A stretch of DNA of 64,000 bases from Blastomussa wellsi (Eukaryota; Cnidaria; Anthozoa; Scleractinia; Plerogyridae). A program made the position numbers and the translations under genes. Where the stretch lies: assembly GCA_947652115.1 (NCBI GenBank), contig OX393567.1, forward strand, positions 25,937,127-26,001,126. Reading direction: 5' to 3'. Below are positions 56,301 to 64,000 of the stretch, piece after piece; the stretch's first letter is position 1, and each line of letters begins with the position of its first letter. The notes below the pieces were generated by a model that had not been told where the DNA came from, did not search any database, and worked only from the letters and a program-made list of their open reading frames with translations.

Positions 56301-57717
56301 GTCACGTTCAATTGTTCTGGCGCTTTCTCCAGTGTTAAACTCTTCAGTGCTTGTCGTTGGTTACATGCACATTTGCCGCGGTAGTTTTTCTGGTAGTTGT
56401 TTTCCCATACCATTTCCATTTCCATTTTCGCATTTTCAAAGAGAAGTGCATTTTATACCAACGTTAGCCTGCGAGCAGGCTACGGCTAGACAGGGGTGGG
56501 TCGTTCCCTAGTCCACCGTTCCCTACCCACCACGACCCACCCCCGGAGCCTGTTCACAGGCTATACCAACGTTTGTACTTTTCCGGCTTGTTGTATGCAT
56601 TCTTCGTTTCTTGTTCAAGAGTGTTTCTTTGGTATTGTTGAACTGCCGATGAATAAGCTTTTCTGCGGTCAAGTGATATTACTATAGGTCTAGTTTAGTC
56701 AATCAAATGACAAAGTTTTCTTGTTAAATGTTTGAATTTCTGATTCCAGTACAACAACAACAACAACTCCCCGCGAAAGTAATTTCCTGCCCACTATTGA
56801 GGTAGGAAAGTCAGGTGAAGATGGAAGTGAAGAAGATCCCTACTCGTGGAGAAAGAACGAATATTACCGGTCAATGACTAGTTTAGTTGTGGAGAGATCA
56901 AATAAAAACGCCCAGTCTTGGGTAAGTGTCGGAGTTTAGTCACGTGCATGCATTTGATCGTATTCACATGGAATAATTATAGTGCATAAATTATCATCGG
57001 AAATGTTTTTTTGCATGCTACATGACTGAAATCGTTATCGTTGCCGTTTTGACTGTCATTAATTTTTTGCCAGTCTATTCTCGGAGATCACTACAACAAG
57101 GACTTTAGACGCCGCATGGAGACGAGGCAGTCACGAAGAGATCACGTGGGTAATGTGGACCGGAAGTTAACGAGTGGAGGGGGATTAGGAAATACGTGCT
57201 CTCCTTTTCAAGCTCTTCATATGCCTGTAAGTAGACTTGCAATAAATATAGCACCAGTGTGAGATAGCAATGGGCAATTAACGCCATCCTCAGAGACCTA
57301 GGGTCAGTTAGCGAAACGAAATAAATCTGACAAAAACTAGAACAATTAAACTTACAAGAATCACTTCAGCCCTTCTTGAAGACTTTCGTTGCTCTGATTT
57401 TTCAGGGTTTACTGTGTTTCGCCCGATTTATAGTGGCTTAGGTGTTGGCCCGAGAAACTGTTCATTTGAGCATTTAGGACGCGGCAATTTCATCCTCTTT
57501 TTGACAGGACACGAAAGAATACGAACTTCCAAAGAGCATGCCAGTGACTTCTCGTATGATGCATAAGGCGAGTCGATCATCAGCTGAGCCGATCTGGATG
57601 ACAGTCAGACAGGGTCCGCTGCCGCCATTACCAGCACTCAAAAGATCCGACAGCTTCCTCACCATGGCCGAATCCGCGTCAGGAAACGCCTCGCAGTTTT
57701 CTTTTATCGTTGAATAA
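41347..57717 (+). CDS. EF-hand and WD-repeat protein, WDR49/WDR64-type
   Basis: 23 exons: 41347-41399, 43580-43865, 44059-44205, 44489-44548, 44911-45142, 45465-45511, 45845-45982, 46369-46560, 46743-46934, 52179-52598, 52965-53114, 53237-53287, 53721-53854, 53994-54041, 54395-54540, 54836-54993, 55219-55428, 55532-55578, 55732-55766, 56040-56175, 56750-56921, 57074-57226, 57508-57717. Phases agree and give 1138 aa plus stop. The N-terminal part has an EF-hand-like pair: GLMTQEEFHEML, then DIASDGLVDWDEF, a loop with Ala at position 3. WD repeats follow (VIGVW-type blade near 44911, RDIYFYDMSTP, HAVRLWNPY, DGVLKSWDI, GSVITFWDL, GDIILWSLDR, NGKITTWDI, DCTAKLWTLN). The C-terminus is a Pro/Ser/Thr-rich tail. 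Order and motifs fit the WDR49/WDR64/EFCAB8 group, poorly characterised proteins often linked to cilia. The first exon seen starts in phase 0 without ATG, so a 5' exon is missing. AATAAA overlaps the stop. Confidence 0.88.
41710..41876. repeat. Near-perfect hairpin MITE
   Basis: ATAGACCAATTCCGATATAT at the left is exactly inverted at the right. The arms continue with GAGGCTTAGGGGAATAAAAC and its inverse, giving stems of about 75 bp. It lies in the first WDR intron. Tips resemble the EML-intron element at 12932-13122. Confidence 0.8.
44578..44597 (+). repeat. G-rich tract in WDR intron
   Basis: Three runs of five Gs separated by single bases, 30 bases after the donor of the exon ending at 44548. 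It may fold into a G-quadruplex in the pre-mRNA if a fourth run takes part. Confidence 0.4.
48719..51979 (+). CDS. LINE endonuclease/reverse transcriptase, intact ORF
   Basis: The first ATG is at 48719 (1086 aa); the frame is open from 48674. An N-terminal extension of about 140 aa has no clear domain. The apurinic-type endonuclease follows (ALWNAQSLQNK, ITETWL, VVGDFNFHLD, HTLDLIIT, SDHKVV). The reverse transcriptase shows VNYRPIANI, SAYRKHHSTESALL, LLDLSAAFDTIDHHLLL, GVPQGSILGPLLF and FYADDTQIY (catalytic YADD). The C-terminal region has RIQNVAARMISG and LHWLPVEARINFK. This is the layout of L2/CR1-related non-LTR elements, which copy themselves by target-primed reverse transcription. No stop or frameshift is present. 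No separate ORF1 was found upstream. The (TTA)n tail at 52049-52066 is typical of L2-like 3' ends. Confidence 0.92.
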   Translation: MKAKYAISNDLYLTLKDNGILRTRGIRAGISQRLKHQQITALQRLQRITNAPQHSSKGVNLNNLSYVKRGQEQHLHGFNVPGNLYISQEINHIPVHITVKTNRPNYERTRFLGNLIKVDIQRQQENRISAFNKIKFALWNAQSLQNKSGSVCDIISSNRLDIFAITETWLNSEGNNISLAEILNTLKDFKVIQVPRENAKGGGVALFLRKAFTTTRNSGSNFISFEYLDVYISHGKFKMRLVLIYRPPPSKKNKLTMPMFFEEFSQLAEILMEDCTHPLAVVGDFNFHLDTPNNQDALKFNDLLDSMNLVQHVKGSTHRRGHTLDLIITRREEELTANVQVLPDVYSDHKVVSCTMNFSKPPSLKVLTTYRSTKTLDATKLQSDINDVLSKIDPLLKPSLDHLMSLYSRDLKDIYDTAAPIQSRWIRQRSQAPWYNQDLRQVKREKRRLERKFRKSGLTVDQQQFESKCTEYNCLIETTKAHFYKSKIEHTNRNQLFRLIDGFFMIKNTVLPTYDSLEQLTEDFNNFFINKIRDIRKELSDSSDKTQSFHNMEKRNIHCEFSEFIPPSNENVKDIITSLSNKTCALDPIPTHIVKGNMNLLLPFISRIVRQSLETGVFPASLKTSLVRPKLKKPDLEPNLFVNYRPIANITFLSKVIEKSVAIQVHNYLNYHGLFPSLQSAYRKHHSTESALLRVSNDILRTLDSQGEVILVLLDLSAAFDTIDHHLLLTRLRTYFNITENVLQWFSSYLLDRFQQVIISDSSSSPRCLEYGVPQGSILGPLLFILYLAPLQDVILTHDLNCMFYADDTQIYIAIKDPEHSVDSVGILQACVNDVFAWNTQNMLKSNPGKTEVLHFTSRYKKQPSSLETLTLANNTIEIKAKAKNLGIVMDKTLFFNDHINETCKKASFAIRSIGRIRRYLSYDGLKMLVNSLVISRLDYCNSVLYGIPKYQRDKLQRIQNVAARMISGTRRNEHITPILKNLHWLPVEARINFKILLITYKILNGQSTSYLEPIIQEYHSLRTLRSSTCSLLCIPSIKSNSYGGRAFSATAPKLWNSIPEYIKRAETVQTFKTRLKTFLFQKCYC
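52049..52067 (+). repeat. (TTA)n LINE tail
   Basis: A short TTA microsatellite follows the LINE 3' UTR, marking the 3' end of the insertion. The GC-rich block tctcgcgcgtgaggcgcgcgc resumes the host element. Confidence 0.65.
53327..53525 (+). repeat. Minisatellite in WDR intron
   Basis: About four and a half units of roughly 50 bp, each starting GGCAAGCGCGGGAAAACGNGC and ending GGAAAGCAAATT; the third unit is shortened to about 30 bp. A further single copy of the start motif lies at 53589. Open frames on both strands here result from the repeat period. Confidence 0.8.
56466..56562. mobile_element. 97-bp inverted-repeat element with 11-bp target duplication
   Basis: AGCCTGCGAGCAGGCT at the left is mirrored by inverted AGCCTGTGAACAGGCT at the right, with GGGTGGGTCGT in inverted subterminal positions. 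ATACCAACGTT occurs directly on both sides (56455-56465 and 56563-56573), a clean 11-bp duplication. It lies in a WDR intron. A 9-11 bp duplication suggests Mutator-type transposition (inference). Confidence 0.8.
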
Positions 57718-60567
57718 ATTGCCTTCCAAAGCTGGTTCCCTTTCTTCCATCATGATCGCCAACACAACGGTGAAAGAAGATCTGTATCGAACTGGGCCAA
57801 TTATTGCGATGGCTGCCGCTAAGGGGATGCATACCTCATGTTGAGAACTAAGGCCTGGCCCACAATTGCCGCCGAAACTAATGCAAATGAGCAGAAGTAA
57901 TTATTTGTAGTTGATTGCCTAAGAGTTGACCGTGGGCTATCAGAAATCCAGCTTGAAAAATTCCATACTGACTACATATTTCTCTCGGATTGATTTGAAA
58001 TTTGCCAGGGCAATGCTGATCATAACATAACTTTCCTTGGATTCAGTTCGTATCGGACCAACAACAATACAACTCTAGTTCCGTTGATTGCCAGCAATGG
58101 ACCTTATAGGATATTTATTTTTAATAACAAATACAATTTATTGTCAGTTCCAAAATGCGAAAAGCTTTGTAAATAACGTACCAGATACCTATATTATTGA
58201 AAAATAGTAATAGAACAAAACTGAATATTTTTAGTACTCGTTTTGTAAATATATGCTGTAGGTAGAAAATTTGAAGAGGGAAGGGCAACAAAATATAGCT
58301 AGAAAAGACCTAGGCGGCTCAGCAGAATCCATCGTATGCAAAAAGATGGCGACTGGTACATTTACCTATAATTCTTTGCGCGCGAAAACCCTTATAAAAA
58401 CGCAAAGAAAAGCACCTACACTTTCAAACTCGGCAAGTGTAATATTGTTACTACAAGAACGAATTTCGTGAAATTGTAACTTTCTATATACCTTGTGGGC
58501 TGTTAGGGACGCAAGGTATTATGGTAAAATGTACAGCCGCCGGCCATAATCTTTTTTCCTACGGCGGATTGATTTGATCACAGGATATTTTCATTAAAGA
58601 AATACTTCTGAAAGCTTGATCGTGTATTTATGTTGTCACTTGTTAGGTGTCGACTTCTTTTTACTTTAAATGAGCTCTTTTAATAACCTCCATTCTCATC
58701 ATGCCTCATGCTCCCCTCAGTACAAATCTTCAGTGCATTACTAGAAGAATATACGATTCTTATAACCGTATCCCAAGCACTCCACAAACAGTCACTCCAG
58801 AATAGTGCAACAGGTTTACGTTTGAAATGAGTGATGAAGCGTTCTCAAGTCAAATTACTGGGAAAAAGGCTTATGAGAGACCAAAGTTAGTCGAACCCAT
58901 GACTTTCCAGACACAGGTTTGTTGCTCAATCGCGGGCTCAGAAGTGAGTCCTCGGAGAATGGATATAGTTGGTACTTGTTTCCCTGGGTTCTTAGGGGCC
59001 TTCGTTAGTTTTCGGACCCGATGTGAGCCTTTTTGTAATTAAAGTTTTCAACTGTGGTCATGATCGGATGACCAGTTGCTTGTTAAAGCACTTGACGATA
59101 AAAGTCAAGAGTGACTGAGAGTTCGTTGAGTTTCAAAGTTTCATGGCATCCCAGTTTGCGTGCAGGGTAGTTATGCAAATGTACTAATCATCAGTGAATA
59201 ACTTCGTGCGAGTCGAGTCTGATTGCACATTAAATGATGGTCTGTTGTTCATAAACAATAGGGAGCTTAAGCAAACCACGACGGCAACGTCAACGAGAAC
59301 GTCGCTAAACAAAAGATTTAATTAGCAGTACAATAGCTCTGCACGTGCGTTCTAATTCTTTGTACATTTCTCTGCCGTCCTCTGCAAAACAACAACGTGA
59401 AATGACCAAATTCTGAGTACTTTGGAGAACGTGAACCTCGACGGCTAAATTTTCGTTTTTCTGTTTGAAAATAAACGCCGTCTTTATATTTTCTACAAGA
59501 ACTATGTTTGAAAGCGATAGATGCACCGAATACATCAAGGCAATTGCGAGATTCATGCGTAAAATATAAATTCATTTTTAAGCAGGCGTCGTCCTAGCCG
59601 TCGCCGTCGTCATTGCTTAAGCTCCCTAATATTTCGTAGATGAGGCAGTCAGGTTTATTCCGACACTTTTTAGAATGGAAAAGTGAAAGCACATGAAACT
59701 ACAACATGGGCGTGTTTTATGCAGCTTGGTAATAACATTCATGGTACTTTACCATTCTGTTTAGTTTTATTTTTGTTTTTCAAGCGCTGAAAAAGACCCA
59801 ACTCGTGAACCTCGCGTAAATTAATATAATTCAAAATAATAAAAGAGGCGAATATACAATATTCTTCAGGTTTATTGAACGAAAACGCGAATTTACATGG
59901 TCTTTATATATACAACACGGCAGTAACCGGAGATGGCACGTAATGTGTGAAAATGCATGTACATGCATAAGGGTAACAAAATGGTAACAGAGGAAGTGCA
60001 GTAAATATTACAGTAAATAACTGAGTTGAGATAATAATTGCTGAGCTATATTGTCACTGTTTTAGTGTTGACTAAAACAACTATTTTCGCGGCTCGGTAC
60101 TCAGTGAAACCTATCCAACACTAGTCTCCGACAATGAGGTGAAGATTACGAGGCGGCGCTATCTAAGAAAGGTGACGGCGAGAACCCGCTGAGCTTAGAA
60201 ATATAGAAGGAAAATGAGAATTTTGTAATCATACCATGACCAACTGATTTTGACCTTTGATTGCTGATTTACTTTGGAGTATGAGTAATTGCTAGAAGCA
60301 TTAAAATACAACAAATAATTGAAGCATTGATGTACACGTGCATAGCCGCCCTTTACTTAGCCCTGTCATTATTTTTTATAGAATATGCGTGCATGAGTTT
60401 CATGATTCAATTTCAATGATTTTTGCAGTGTTCAATGTAATATTTTAAATTGACATTGAGCCTGATTTATGAATTATTTAGTGAATATTCTGCAGTTCGA
60501 ACGTATTTTGTGAAGAGATTGTTGGCGTAATCTCTCGGGCGGTTGTATTCACCTTTCTGTGAAGGCA
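57718..60567. other. Tail-to-tail intergenic region (WDR / TRPA-B)
   Basis: No gene was recognised; short ORFs (58271-58471, 58827-59042) have no family features. It should hold the 3' UTRs of both genes and contains the complete MITE at 59270-59628. Confidence 0.5.
59270..59628 (-). mobile_element. Complete MITE with GGGAGCTTAAGCAA ends
   Basis: GGGAGCTTAAGCAA at the left is matched by inverted GGGAGCTTAAGCAATG at the right, and weaker pairing (ACGACGGC) continues inward for about 40 bp. Both flanks have TA, consistent with a TA target. The body matches the copy at 10296-10622 in opposite orientation. The minus-strand ORF inside (59318-59575) is a repeat-derived frame, not a gene. Confidence 0.75.
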
Positions 60568-63500
60568 TTAGAAATCGTCCAACAGGTTCGTTCTGGTGCT
60601 AGATGGCGAACGTGCACCCAAGTGAAGTGAAATGTTCTCGAGTATTGTTCTTTGAGATTGCAGTTCCGTCCTTATCGCAGTGATGCTGCAAAAAAGGAGG
60701 AAAGACGTCATAAAAAATTAATACATAAAAATCATCAAAAATTAAAAAAGATCAGTGAAAATTGTGCTATTTTCCCGGATCGGGTTTCCGATTCTTTTGT
60801 TCAATCAAAACTGTAGCACAACCACAACCTATTTGGGCATTTTATGTTCAAGGGAATCTGGGTTCCATCCGACAATTCGTCACCGGTACTTAGCAACATG
60901 GCTACCGGTAGGGGTTTATCGGTGGCGGTTCAGTTTCTTTGCGTTCATTCCCTTAGTGAAGTTTCTAAAGCCTCTTGCTGATTTGCAATGATGCAATGAA
61001 ACTTTTCTTCAGTAGGAGGACAACTGAAATAAAATATGCACATGCAGTTTGTTTTTCGGATTCACCTTTCGTGATGTGTGCCCAGTTGTTCTTGAAGTTG
61101 AGTCATCTTGTCTTCATCGGAGGGAATGTTTTTAATATAATGAAATGAAGCGTTATCTACCAGCCCCAAGTACCACTGGCGAAAACAAAAATATTATAAA
61201 TTATTACTCTTTCAATCGTGCAACAAGTCTCCTAGGTGTTGCATTTTAAACATTGAGCGGTGAGAACTACCAGTTGAAAACAACTTTAATCAAAGGGTCC
61301 TGTGAGCCAACTGTCGAACGAGTGTGTGAATGAGAGCGTGAGTTAGTGAGTGAATGCGAGGTCCAATCCTGAACATTATAGCATGACTAGTAACGTCATC
61401 CTTGAGCTAAAAATGACACTGAAATGGCCATGCAGACAAAACACGGTTTAAATTTACGTTCAGTTCCGTAAAGTCTTACCGTCATTTTCCTTATGAAAGA
61501 CATGGACCCTGAGTTTGGCCAAAGAACCAGTCTTGGCACATAAAAACGCTCTCTTAAGCTATATGGCAGTTTTTGTTCAAACTGAGAGATTGATTCGATC
61601 TGTTGAGAGGAAAATCAGTTAATATATCGCGGTGTCGACGTCCATGAAACCTTTTAAAGTATGAGTAAACGAAACATTTTTTAATATTGCATTTTTTCAT
61701 TTCAAATCTGAAAGTACTTTTGTATACTGCAAGTGCGTATCACACTCAGTCCGTTTGTTTTTCATAAACGTAAGCATGTAAAAAAGTTAAACCAAGAAGA
61801 AAATTAGGATTTCAAGTTTTTATCGCGAAAGACTAGCGAGGATTGTGACGTCAGCCAGTATTTTAGTTATAAGAAAGAACAAATAAAAGGCATTTCTGAT
61901 TGGATTATAGGTTCTAGAACGATTGATTGTTACCTGTGTTTTAAGGCGTTTTAGTTCAGCATTTTTTCGCACGGCCTCAATATCTCCAACTGCCAAGCCA
62001 ATCTACGGAAACAGAAGCAGACAACGAAACTGAGATGTTGACGACACACGCGGGTTTACACAATGATGCAAACGCAGTTTACAAGTGCTTGCCTCAGCCG
62101 TTATCAAGCTGGATTATGGAACTTGTCCCCAAAGGTGAAAAAGTCGCATTACACACGCGTAAGCTAGCAAGCGAGTAAACAAACAAAAGAAAAACTAACA
62201 AAAAATACCGTCAATATTGTTAGCCCGTCCGAGGAACAGCGCGAGGCTAGGGGATTGAGGCGAGAGAGTCCCAGGCTTTCTCCCGCCTACTCCCCCACAC
62301 CCCTCCCCTTATTTTTCGCTCGCCGTTTTTCGCGGTTCCAGTCCCCTGCAAACCGAACGCCTGGAACAACCCAAGTCGCTGTAGGTCTAATTTTAAACTG
62401 GCATTAAATTGCTGCGTGAAGGAAGTTTCGTGTATTATATATTTTGTACAAATATCTGTGTGTGAATAAGTACTCACCAACAGGTTCATAAAAGAGATGG
62501 ACATTATAAGAATGAAAGTGAAACAGATGAAGCGAGCTAATTCAGGCATAGCCAGCTTTTTTTCCACAAAGTAGTGGTTGAATTCAACACCGCCGGCCAT
62601 CATGTCAAACACCTTGAGTATGGACATGTATGGGGACGTGTACGACAGCTGAAAATAAATAATAATTATTATAAACTATATTTTTTAATATACTGACATG
62701 GATAGTCTTAAAAACCTAACTGCAAAGTACAGAGATGGAATAAGTAGAGACTTATGTCCAAACGTGTAAGTGAATGGAGGTAGGAAACCGACAACTGAAA
62801 ATTGCATGGTCAACGAATTTTAACTGTCAGCTAAGAAATGACGCGTTTCTTTAACTGATAGCTGAGATCCGATTATGAGATGTACAAGAATTACCGATAG
62901 TTTAGAAATGGCCATGCGCTGGAATCCAATTTAACTGATGTCTAAAATTCCAGCGCCTCTTCCCAAGAATGCCAAACGACGACTTTGGCCAAACTCCAAA
63001 GACTGTCTATTGTAAAGACTCTATTGTAATAGCGGGAGAGAAATAGTAAGCGTTTCTTTTCCAGTGTTCAACGATCAAAGAAAGATGAGACAAAATTGAG
63101 GGATGTGGACAGTCAACAACTGCTATCGGTGGGAAAGGAACTCAATGACTAGACTGTAAAGAAAATTCCCTAAAGTACAATATATTCCACATATAAATAA
63201 TCGCGAGATCGTGATTATTCCATAAGTCGCATGGCTTCCGAAACAAAGGCGAGCCTGACTTTTTAGCAAAAAGAAAAGAAAAGATTGCCAATTTTTGATC
63301 CTTCATCTTCCGTTCAGCTAACTTAAGCTACCAGAGAATAACTGAAATTAAAAACAAAATGCCTTGTTTTCTATTGCTTTCATTACTGTGTGGATATAAA
63401 TAGTGTAAAAGGTTCTCACCTCATCTCCCAAGAGCAAGAAGAAAATCAACCCATAGGCAATGACAAGCATGGAAAATACCACAATTACCTAAAGAAAGAA

Positions 63501-63872
63501 GCAAACTGGTAAAACAAAATATACAGATCGACATTCATTCAGTGTACGATAACTGTCACTTCTCTTGAGGGATAAGCAATTGACATTGTATAACTTGTTT
63601 AACTTTGAATGATAAGAAAGGAAGCGTTCATTGACAATCGTCCCGGGTAAATCGGTCATTTCTCTTGCTTTTGAAGTCTTTGAATGGTTAGGAGTCAAGT
63701 TTCGTTCGAGTCTAAGTTTGAATTTTGATTTGATATAATAAGCATAGTAATCTCTTTGCGCGTATCTTCCAAGAGTTCCGAATGAAATATCTCGAGTGCA
63801 AAATAACGCACCTTAAACACAGATTTCAGAACTTCAAAAAGCATGGTTACATAGATCCCTGAGCACACGAGT
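60568..63872 (-). CDS. TRPA1: TRPA1-type channel (TRPA-B), C-terminal part
   Basis: Seven exons in transcription order: 63872-63812, 63488-63420, 62648-62478, 62002-61934, 61599-61480, 61175-61066, 60685-60568. They give 238 aa to the stop; the 5' part lies beyond the right edge. The first exon covers the S4-S5 linker (YVTMLFEVLKSVFK). Next come S5 (VIVVFSMLVIAYGLIFFLLL), the pore plus S6 (SILKVFDMMAGGVEF to SISFMNLL), the TRPA signature IGLAVGDIEAVRKNAELKRL, and a C-terminal tail with a predicted coiled-coil start (LQSQRTILENISLHL). Four exons have exactly the same length as their TRPA-A counterparts (61, 171, 69, 120 nt). The filter reads GGV where TRPA-A has GEI and vertebrate TRPA1 GDI. 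No counterpart of the 54-nt TRPA-A exon was found between S5 and pore. Confidence 0.9.
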
Positions 63873-64000
63873 CTGAAACAAAGAAAGACAAATACACTGG
63901 CAATCATTTAAATTCAGATTTCATACAGTTATGCTACAAATACTGGTCTAACTGGGTATTGGAAGTGTCCTTTGCAGCGAGGTTTTTGTGATGGCGCTAT
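63873..64000. other. Right window edge, TRPA-B intron
   Basis: The sequence beyond the acceptor of the exon ending at 63872 has no further exon; the S1-S4 and ankyrin exons of TRPA-B are expected outside the window. Confidence 0.6.

Noticed and set aside
59305..59575. Minus-strand ORFs similar to a frame at 10360-10752
   Set aside because: Both are frames within copies of the same MITE; no protein family features.

Overview
The window is nuclear DNA from a metazoan, most likely an anthozoan cnidarian (stony coral or relative). It is AT-rich, has many-exon genes with GT-AG introns, and is dense in short hairpin DNA transposons, a tRNA-derived SINE and L2/CR1-type LINEs. The class assignment is inferred from gene style and repeats, because no taxon marker is present. 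No bacterial operon, CRISPR array, rRNA or functional tRNA gene was seen.

Layout. 1-8.8 kb: repeats (SINE copy, two CAGGG-ended inverted-repeat elements), one intronless zinc-knuckle ORF (6326-7195) resembling a retroelement gag, and a possible broken ORF near 5.2-5.9 kb. 8.8-15.8 kb (+): 13 exons of an EML (echinoderm microtubule-associated protein-like) gene, HELP motif plus WD repeats; the 5' end is not resolved. 15.8-20.8 kb: non-coding with hairpin repeats. 20.8-21.8 kb (+): an intronless class A GPCR. 23.8-38.3 kb (+): a complete 30-exon TRPA1-type channel gene (1124 aa) with about 16 ankyrin repeats and six membrane segments. 38.4-39.1 kb (-): a dead LINE fragment just past the TRPA stop codon. 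41.3-57.7 kb (+): a 23-exon EF-hand plus WD-repeat gene of the WDR49/WDR64 type (1138 aa readable, N-terminus unresolved). One of its introns holds a full-length, open LINE ORF nested inside an element with TTAA-flanked inverted ends. 60.6-64 kb (-): the 3' seven exons of a second TRPA-type gene, tail-to-tail with the WDR gene and cut by the window edge.

How the genes relate. The two TRPA genes are inverted paralogues with nearly the same exon lengths and phases. Both depart from the acidic selectivity-filter residue of vertebrate TRPA1, one conservatively (Glu) and one radically (Gly). EML proteins bind microtubules, and WDR49/WDR64-type proteins are often found in ciliated cells; a ciliary or sensory link between these neighbours is speculation. 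Exon models were assembled by hand from splice signals and reading phase. The summed lengths of the EML, TRPA-A, WDR and TRPA-B models each come out in frame to a single terminal stop, which supports the models.
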